From DAITMV01 sp036834985 (GTDB taxonomy: Bacteria; Pseudomonadota; Gammaproteobacteria; Burkholderiales; Burkholderiaceae_B), in contig DAITMV010000090.1 in assembly GCA_036834985.1 (NCBI GenBank), forward strand, positions 1 through 11,010: a DNA stretch of 11,010 nt, read 5' to 3'. A program made the translations under genes and the position numbers. This document shows positions 7,000-11,010 of this stretch, in pieces. The notes below the pieces were generated by a model. The model did not search any database. It was not told where the DNA came from and saw nothing but the letters and a program-made list of their open reading frames with translations. Numbering within the stretch: position 1 is the stretch's first letter; each line of letters opens with the position of its first letter.

Positions 7000-7946
7000 A
7001 CGGTCTCCTTGTCTCTGGAAGGTTGAAGCACTGTATTAATCATGGAGGCCAGTTCTTCTGGGTGGAACTTGGCCACGTAAGCGTCAACGCCCACCGCCTG
7101 GCCCAGCTTTTTATTCGCAACGGATGACAGGGACGAGTGCATCACGACCGGAATTCCGTTAAAGCGGGGGTCTTCCTTGATATGACGGGTCAGCACATAG
7201 CCGTCCATCTCCGGCATTTCGGCGTCAACCAGGATTAACGACACGATGTCACGCAAGTCGTGTTGCTCCTGCTCGGCACGGGTGGCAATGTTTTTGAGTT
7301 TTTCCCAGGCTTCGCGACCATTGGTGGCAGACTGGTGTGGCAAGTGCAGTTCGTCGAGCACCTCGGTGATCTTTTTGCGGGCCATGGCTGAGTCATCGGC
7401 AAAGAATACCGGCGTCACATGGTCAACGGTCAGCGGATCCAAGCGAGGCACTTCACGCTCACCAATCACATCGCCCAGAATCTGTTCCACATCCAGAATT
7501 GAAACCAGTTTGCCGTCTGGCAGCTCGGTCAAGGCCGTAATCATCGTGCTCTGGTTTTGGCCAATCGACTGGGGGGATTTAACCTGCTCCCAATCCACAC
7601 GAACAATACGATCGACGTCATGCACCAGGAAGGCCTGTGTATGCGAGGAAAACTCCGTGATGATCAGCTTGGTACGAGCCATTTCAGTCGGCATGCCCAG
7701 GCACTGCGCCAAATCCAGTACAGGCAGGATGCTGCCGCGTAATGAAATGATGCCTTCGACCCCGCTGGGCATGTTGGGTGTTTTAGTGATGGGCAAGGTT
7801 TCGCACACTTCCCTGACCTTGAATACGTTGATACCGAACACTTCGGTCGAGCCGAGAGAAAACAGCAGCAGTTCCATTTTGTTGGAACCCGCTAAGCGTG
7901 CTTTTTCGTCGATCATATTCATCAAGCGGAAATCATTTTGAACCAT
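6996..7946 (-). CDS. cheV: Chemotaxis adaptor CheV (CheW-like domain plus receiver)
   Basis: CheV couples receptors to CheA through its CheW-like domain and tunes that coupling through phosphorylation of its receiver. The 316-residue protein has a CheW-like domain at about 24-160 (LLLFSLGSTEVFGINVFKV, then GIISLRGSILPVLDLA at 65-80), and a receiver at about 178-308 with acidic pair D184/D185, phosphoacceptor D241 in LVDAEMPEMDG, Ser271/272 at the Thr/Ser position and Lys293. Both domains appear functional. ATG 7946 is preceded by AGGAG 7 nt upstream. It lies 39 nt after motB and overlaps cheY by 4 nt. It is the only stand-alone CheW-type adaptor in the window, so it may serve as the main linker between the receptor and CheA if no CheW is encoded elsewhere. 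That last point is inference. Confidence 0.95.
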   Translation of the reverse strand: MVQNDFRLMNMIDEKARLAGSNKMELLLFSLGSTEVFGINVFKVREVCETLPITKTPNMPSGVEGIISLRGSILPVLDLAQCLGMPTEMARTKLIITEFSSHTQAFLVHDVDRIVRVDWEQVKSPQSIGQNQSTMITALTELPDGKLVSILDVEQILGDVIGEREVPRLDPLTVDHVTPVFFADDSAMARKKITEVLDELHLPHQSATNGREAWEKLKNIATRAEQEQHDLRDIVSLILVDAEMPEMDGYVLTRHIKEDPRFNGIPVVMHSSLSSVANKKLGQAVGVDAYVAKFHPEELASMINTVLQPSRDKETV

Positions 7947-7985
7947 CTCATTGCTCCTACGGTTTAACCATATCCAGGATGTTAC

Positions 7986-8921
7986 TTACCGGCCAGCCGG
8001 GCTTTCATTGACTGTGGGTGCTGGCACTGCGGTATCGGACTCCCCTGGAACAGATTGAGTCAGCACAGCTTGCTCTGCACGTTTATTCATCACAATAATT
8101 GCGATTCGTCGATTGGTCTGGTGGGTTGGATCATCCTTGACCAGAGGCACTGAAGAGGCCAACCCCACCACACGCAAAATCTTTCGATCATCCAGTCCGT
8201 TGGCCAGCATCTGGCGGCGGCACGCATTGGCACGATCGGCTGACAACTCCCAGTTGCTGTATCCCTTTTCACCGCTGGCGTATGGCGCCGAATCGGTGTG
8301 TCCGGAAATCGTCAGTTTGTTGTCCACTTCATTTAACACTTTGGTGATCTCACCCAAAATGTCTTTCATGTACTCTTTCAGAATGGCTTTGCCAGAATCA
8401 AACATGGGGCGGTTTTGCTCATCCACGATTTGTATTCGCAAGCCTTCCTGCGTTATGTCTAGTTTTATCTGATTCTTGAACTGTTGCATCTTGGTAGAAG
8501 CGTCAATTAAAGACTCTATTTTTGACTTTATCTGGTTCAGCTTCTTTTCTTCAGCCTTCTGAACCTCCGCCTCAGCGGCTTTTAAGGATGCCTTTTTGTC
8601 AGCGGGAGACTCACCTCGCTTGACCTGTCCATTCATGCGGGCCAGATCGACACCGCCACCGTTGATGATGTTGGTTGCATCTCCCGAGCCACTGCCGCCA
8701 CTCAAAGCCACCTTCAATGGGGTATTGAAGTAATCCGAAACGCCTTTTAAATCACCCTGACTGGACGAACCGAGCAACCACATCAATAGGAAAAAGGCCA
8801 TCATCGCTGTCACAAAGTCAGCGTAAGCGATCTTCCAGGCACCACCGTGCCCGCCATGCCCACCTTTTTTGATGCGCTTGATGACAATAATCGGTTGTAC
8901 GTCTTTGGACGGAGTGGCCAT
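7986..8921 (-). CDS. motB: Flagellar motor stator protein MotB
   Basis: MotB forms the stator with MotA and anchors it to peptidoglycan. The protein has 311 residues. A basic N-terminus with a Gly/His stretch (KKGGHGGHGGAWK, 18-30) leads into the single membrane helix (about 31-51). This helix holds the ion-binding Asp35 in the context AYADF, equivalent to E. coli D32, and marks a proton-type stator. The periplasmic part has a charged, helical linker (about 100-150) followed by an OmpA-like peptidoglycan-binding domain with ISGHTDSAPY, NWELSADRANACRRQM and QTNRRIAI. A short variable tail ends the protein. The start ATG 8921 follows the motA stop codon directly (TAA-ATG), with AAAGG inside the motA end, so the two are translationally coupled. 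Confidence 0.97.
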   Translation of the reverse strand: MATPSKDVQPIIVIKRIKKGGHGGHGGAWKIAYADFVTAMMAFFLLMWLLGSSSQGDLKGVSDYFNTPLKVALSGGSGSGDATNIINGGGVDLARMNGQVKRGESPADKKASLKAAEAEVQKAEEKKLNQIKSKIESLIDASTKMQQFKNQIKLDITQEGLRIQIVDEQNRPMFDSGKAILKEYMKDILGEITKVLNEVDNKLTISGHTDSAPYASGEKGYSNWELSADRANACRRQMLANGLDDRKILRVVGLASSVPLVKDDPTHQTNRRIAIIVMNKRAEQAVLTQSVPGESDTAVPAPTVNESPAGR

Positions 8922-9785
8922 TTATTTACCTTTGGTGCTCTTGACGTGTTCTTCCAGTTCTTTGAAAGAAGGACGTTCTGTAGAGTACAAAACCTTTCGA
9001 CCAAACTCGACTGCCAATGCAGGGGAGTAACCATTAAGGCTAGCCAATAAGGTGACCTTGACACACTGAAATTGTTTGGATGACTCATCCAGCTTTTGGG
9101 TCAGCAAACTCGACAAGGGGGCCACAAAGCCATAAGAGAGCAAAATGCCCAGAAAGGTGCCTACCAGTGCAGCAGCGATCATGTTGCCCAGCTCCGCATT
9201 CGACACCTGACCCACTGAGCCCATCACGTGCACAACTCCCATCACCGCAGCCACAATACCGAATGCCGGCAGGGCGTCAGCCAGTTTTTGAACCGCATCA
9301 ATCGGGGTATGGCCCTCTGCGTGGTGGGCATCAATTTCGCCATCCATCAGTGCTTCAATCTCCAGGGAGTTCAAATTGCCACTGACCATCAAGCGCAGAT
9401 AGTCGGTCATAAATTCAACAATGTGATGATCCGCCAACACATCGGGATACTTCTGGAACAAGGCGCTTTGCTCAGGCTCTTCAACGTCGCGTTCTATCGA
9501 CATCAGCCCTTCTTTACGCACCTTGGTCAGGATTTCATAAATCAAGGCCATCAGCGACATGTAACGGGCCTTGGTCAAACCGGAGGACTTAAAACACGAC
9601 GGCAAGGCTTGGCCTACCCCTTTGAGGGTCTTTGTACTGTTGCCGACCAAAAACGCTCCACCCGCTGCACCGCCAATAATGATCAGCTCTACAGGCTGCC
9701 ACAGCACATGCAGGTGCCCCCCTGCCATAAGGAAGCCACCCAACACTGAGCCGACGACAAGGACGTATCCAACGATGACGAACAT
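8922..9785 (-). CDS. motA: Flagellar motor stator protein MotA
   Basis: MotA forms the ring of membrane subunits that turns ion flow into torque on the rotor. The 287-residue protein has four hydrophobic segments, near 1-21, 32-48, 171-192 and 200-222, with a large cytoplasmic loop between the second and third. Key residues fall at nearly the same numbers as in E. coli MotA: R90 and E98 in the loop (KVRKEGLMSIERDVEEPE, 88-105), P173 (ALPAFG) and P223 (VAPLSS; P222 in E. coli). ATG 9785 has GGAAG 5 nt upstream, a good ribosome binding site. It is the first gene after the flhDC terminators and therefore probably starts a new transcription unit, although I see no convincing promoter. Confidence 0.97.
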   Translation of the reverse strand: MFVIVGYVLVVGSVLGGFLMAGGHLHVLWQPVELIIIGGAAGGAFLVGNSTKTLKGVGQALPSCFKSSGLTKARYMSLMALIYEILTKVRKEGLMSIERDVEEPEQSALFQKYPDVLADHHIVEFMTDYLRLMVSGNLNSLEIEALMDGEIDAHHAEGHTPIDAVQKLADALPAFGIVAAVMGVVHVMGSVGQVSNAELGNMIAAALVGTFLGILLSYGFVAPLSSLLTQKLDESSKQFQCVKVTLLASLNGYSPALAVEFGRKVLYSTERPSFKELEEHVKSTKGK

Positions 9786-9860
9786 GAAATCTTCCGCTTT
9801 CGGTAATTTTTTTCCACGGTTAATCTTCGTCTAAATTGCAAAATTCCCTTACAAAGAAAA

Positions 9861-9882
9861 GACCGATTTTTATGACCGATTT
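9861..9882. repeat. Direct 9-bp repeat upstream of motA
   Basis: The plus strand has GACCGATTT at 9861-9869 and again at 9874-9882, a 13-bp period; on the minus strand this reads AAATCGGTC twice. It lies about 75-100 nt upstream of the motA start, between the flhDC terminator and motA. It could be a regulator-binding site. It does not match the enterobacterial FlhD4C2 box that I know. Confidence 0.35.
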
Positions 9883-9905
9883 CAACGCACCGTGTGACAT
9901 TCTTG

Positions 9906-9942
9906 AAATAAAAAGGGGCTGATGCATTTAACATCAGCCCCT
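9906..9942 (-). terminator. Rho-independent terminator after flhDC
   Basis: A perfect 11-bp stem, AGGGGCTGATG on the minus strand at 9942-9932 paired with CATCAGCCCCT at 9924-9914, closes a 7-nt loop and is followed on the minus strand by TTTTATTT. This is a textbook intrinsic terminator for transcripts reading leftward from flhC. It separates the regulator pair from motAB and the che genes. Confidence 0.9.
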
Positions 9943-9946
9943 GACC

Positions 9947-10024
9947 AAAAAATGCTCAGATTGCGGACCCGGAAGAGACAGAGGGTGGGAGGATGCTACC
10001 GGACCCTGACTAGGCAATCTGAGC
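9947..10024 (-). other. Long structured hairpin in the flhC 3' untranslated region; first terminator or candidate small RNA
   Basis: Two perfect 11-nt arms, GCTCAGATTGC at 10024-10014 and GCAATCTGAGC at 9964-9954 on the minus strand, enclose 49 nt. The second arm is followed by ATTTTTT (9953-9947), so the element can itself terminate transcription upstream of the second hairpin. The enclosed minus-strand sequence contains TCCTCCCACCC, which resembles an anti-Shine-Dalgarno sequence, and an inner AGGGT/ACCCT pairing is possible. It begins 21 nt after the flhC stop. It may be a bulky terminator or the body of an RNA released from the flhDC transcript. The structure is seen directly; the RNA role is inference. 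Confidence 0.6.
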
Positions 10025-10045
10025 GAAAACAGTATCGAAGACTAG

Positions 10046-10603
10046 TTAATAATCAATCTCTTCGCTGTCGAGTAAAAAGTCGTTGTGCTGTTTGGTTTTG
10101 CCTGCCCGAGATGGCATGTGACATAAACCACACACATAGTCACTTGTTAACTCAAATGTGTGAACCACAAATCGACCGTGGCAATTAATACATTGGGCCG
10201 ATGTCAGCATGCCTGCGTCAAAAAACTTAACCAGGCGCCAGGCGCGGGTCACCGACAACACCTCGGGCAAGCCTAACTCACCCACTTGCTCCAGATACAT
10301 TTTGTAGCCACGAATGATGGCTTCAATATCTTCCATATCGCTGGTCTTGATCAGCGCCTGGTAGATATTCATAAACAAGGAGCTGTGGATATTCGGTTGC
10401 CAGGTCATGAACCAATCGGTAGAAAACGGCAACATCCCTTTGGGGGGCGACTTGTGTTTAAGCTCCTTGTATAACTTGAGCAGACGCTCACGGGACAAGG
10501 TGGTCTCAGACTCAAGCACCTGAAGCCGGGCGTCCAGATTGATCAGATCGGTGGCCAACTTGATCTGGGTTGCCTCATTCAGAATGGATTTGACTTTAGC
10601 CAT
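10046..10603 (-). CDS. flhC: Flagellar master transcriptional activator subunit FlhC
   Basis: FlhC forms the FlhD4C2 complex that activates flagellar operons together with sigma-70 RNA polymerase. The protein has 185 residues. The zinc-binding cysteines are C138, C141, C158 and C161 (CINC and CGLC), one residue offset from E. coli FlhC C137, C140, C157 and C160. Other typical stretches are RLLKLYKELKHKSPPKGMLPFS (40-61) with the following DWFMTW, and RAWRLVKFFDAGML (120-133). ATG 10603 is 8 nt after the flhD stop, and the likely ribosome binding site AGGA overlaps that stop codon, which suggests coupled translation. Two terminator-like hairpins follow the gene. Confidence 0.97.
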   Translation of the reverse strand: MAKVKSILNEATQIKLATDLINLDARLQVLESETTLSRERLLKLYKELKHKSPPKGMLPFSTDWFMTWQPNIHSSLFMNIYQALIKTSDMEDIEAIIRGYKMYLEQVGELGLPEVLSVTRAWRLVKFFDAGMLTSAQCINCHGRFVVHTFELTSDYVCGLCHMPSRAGKTKQHNDFLLDSEEIDY

Positions 10604-10611
10604 GACCCATC

Positions 10612-10929
10612 CTAGATCGCAACTTCAGACGCTTTCGTAGCCATCAGGATGGATGCATGTACACCTGTAACAGCCTTATCCTTGCTGTGACTGGTCAACA
10701 GGTTCCACACCACTTCATCATCAAACCGGAAGCGACACATCAACATATTGGAGGTCGCGATTCTTAAAATCTGCGCGGTCGACAATCCGCTGAGAATATC
10801 GGCGACTGACTCGTTCAAACCCAGGCGAAACATGGCTTCAGCCTTGTCTGCACGGATCATTTGCTGTGCCAGCAATAAATAGGACAAATTGGTTTCCCGA
10901 ATTTCATCCAACAATCGTGATGAGCTCAT
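10612..10929 (-). CDS. flhD: Flagellar master transcriptional activator subunit FlhD
   Basis: FlhD is the partner of FlhC in the FlhD4C2 activator at the top of the flagellar hierarchy. The 105-residue product has the diagnostic stretch NLSYLLLAQQMIRADKAEAM (14-33) followed by FRLGLNE, closely matching E. coli FlhD. Cys65, which forms the inter-subunit disulphide in E. coli, is present in MLMCRFRFDD. It is slightly shorter than E. coli FlhD at the C-terminus, as is common outside enterics. The start ATG 10929 has GAGGG about 11 nt upstream, a moderate ribosome binding site. It stops 8 nt before flhC. Its promoter is probably beyond or near the right edge; the 81 nt shown upstream carry no convincing -10/-35 pair. 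Confidence 0.97.
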   Translation of the reverse strand: MSSSRLLDEIRETNLSYLLLAQQMIRADKAEAMFRLGLNESVADILSGLSTAQILRIATSNMLMCRFRFDDEVVWNLLTSHSKDKAVTGVHASILMATKASEVAI

Positions 10930-11010
10930 TGTGTTTTCACCCTCGTTATTTTTTGTGCTGCTCTAGTTGGCAGACAACTCCCATTGATCACATGTTCGAC
11001 CCAATACGAA
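10930..11010 (-). other. flhD leader region with a small hairpin
   Basis: This stretch between the flhD start and the window edge is A/T-rich near the gene and contains an inverted repeat AGTTG-TCTGC-CAACT (minus strand, 10979-10965), 35-49 nt before the start codon. A GGGA sequence sits at the foot of the stem. In enterobacteria the flhDC leader is bound by CsrA at GGA motifs, so this could be a regulatory leader. The link is only by analogy. Confidence 0.3.

Noticed and set aside
7246..7941. A 231-codon open frame on the plus strand antisense to cheV.
   Set aside because: It lies entirely within cheV, is Ser/Thr-rich as expected for a shadow frame, and resembles no family I know. CheV on the other strand is unambiguous.
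9824..9851. TAAGGGAA-N12-GACGAAGA before motA as a sigma-28 promoter.
   Set aside because: The spacing equals that of the flhB candidate, but only about 4/8 and 5/8 positions match the consensus, too weak to annotate.
9954..10024. Five GGA motifs on the plus strand of the hairpin region, like a CsrB-type CsrA sponge.
   Set aside because: There is no plus-strand T-run after the second arm and no clear plus-strand promoter, while the minus strand has a T-run directly after the stem. The minus-strand reading explains the structure better.
10981..10998. TGTGATCA-like sequence upstream of flhD as a CRP site.
   Set aside because: Only one TGTGA half is present, with no properly spaced second half.
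1..11010. Mobile elements, CRISPR arrays, tRNA/rRNA genes or a defence system.
   Set aside because: No transposase, integrase, repeat-spacer pattern or RNA gene was seen. All supported genes belong to the flagellar, chemotaxis or phosphorelay families.

Overview
The window is a contiguous piece of a flagellar and chemotaxis locus. Almost every gene lies on the minus strand, so the biological reading order runs from the right edge to the left. The products are proteobacterial: an FlhD/FlhC master regulator pair, CheZ and a proton-type MotA/MotB stator. FlhDC is confined to Gamma- and Betaproteobacteria. The CheY sequence and the flhDC-motAB-che-flhBA arrangement fit a betaproteobacterium of the order Burkholderiales. 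The moderate GC content (roughly 50% by eye) would suit a Limnobacter-like lineage, but that genus-level guess is weak.

Layout on the minus strand, right to left: flhD (10929-10612) and flhC (10603-10046) form a tight two-gene unit. It is followed by a 260-bp gap with two hairpins, each followed by a T-run on the minus strand, which should end the flhDC transcript. A second unit then begins: motA (9785-8922), motB (8921-7986), cheV (7946-6996), cheY (6999-6610), cheZ (6596-5805), cheA (5771-3933) and an mcp receptor gene (3847-2063). Spacings are small: motA/motB abut, cheV/cheY overlap by 4 nt, and the other gaps are 13 to 85 nt. Next comes the only plus-strand gene, a stand-alone histidine phosphotransfer (HPt) protein (1687-2055). 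It converges on mcp with a 7-nt gap and diverges from flhB. Finally flhB (1590-433) and the 5' part of flhA (418 to the left edge) encode components of the flagellar type III export gate. A good sigma-28 (FliA)-like promoter lies just upstream of flhB.

How the parts work together: FlhD4C2 would activate flagellar genes. FlhA and FlhB form the core of the export machine, and MotA/MotB supply torque. The receptor controls CheA autophosphorylation, probably through an adaptor such as CheV. CheA passes phosphate to CheY, CheY-P acts on the motor switch, and CheZ removes the phosphate. No cheW, cheR, cheB or cheD is present between flhDC and flhBA, where many Burkholderiales carry them. CheV is the only separate CheW-domain adaptor in the window.

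The catalytic residues I could check are intact in every gene, and there is no sign of pseudogenes, insertion sequences, tRNA/rRNA genes or CRISPR. I see no clearly new defence or mobile system. The less ordinary items are the structured RNA region after flhC, the inserted antiparallel HPt gene, the adaptor and adaptation gene content, the receptor with a C-terminal sensor-like domain, and the sigma-28-like element before flhB.
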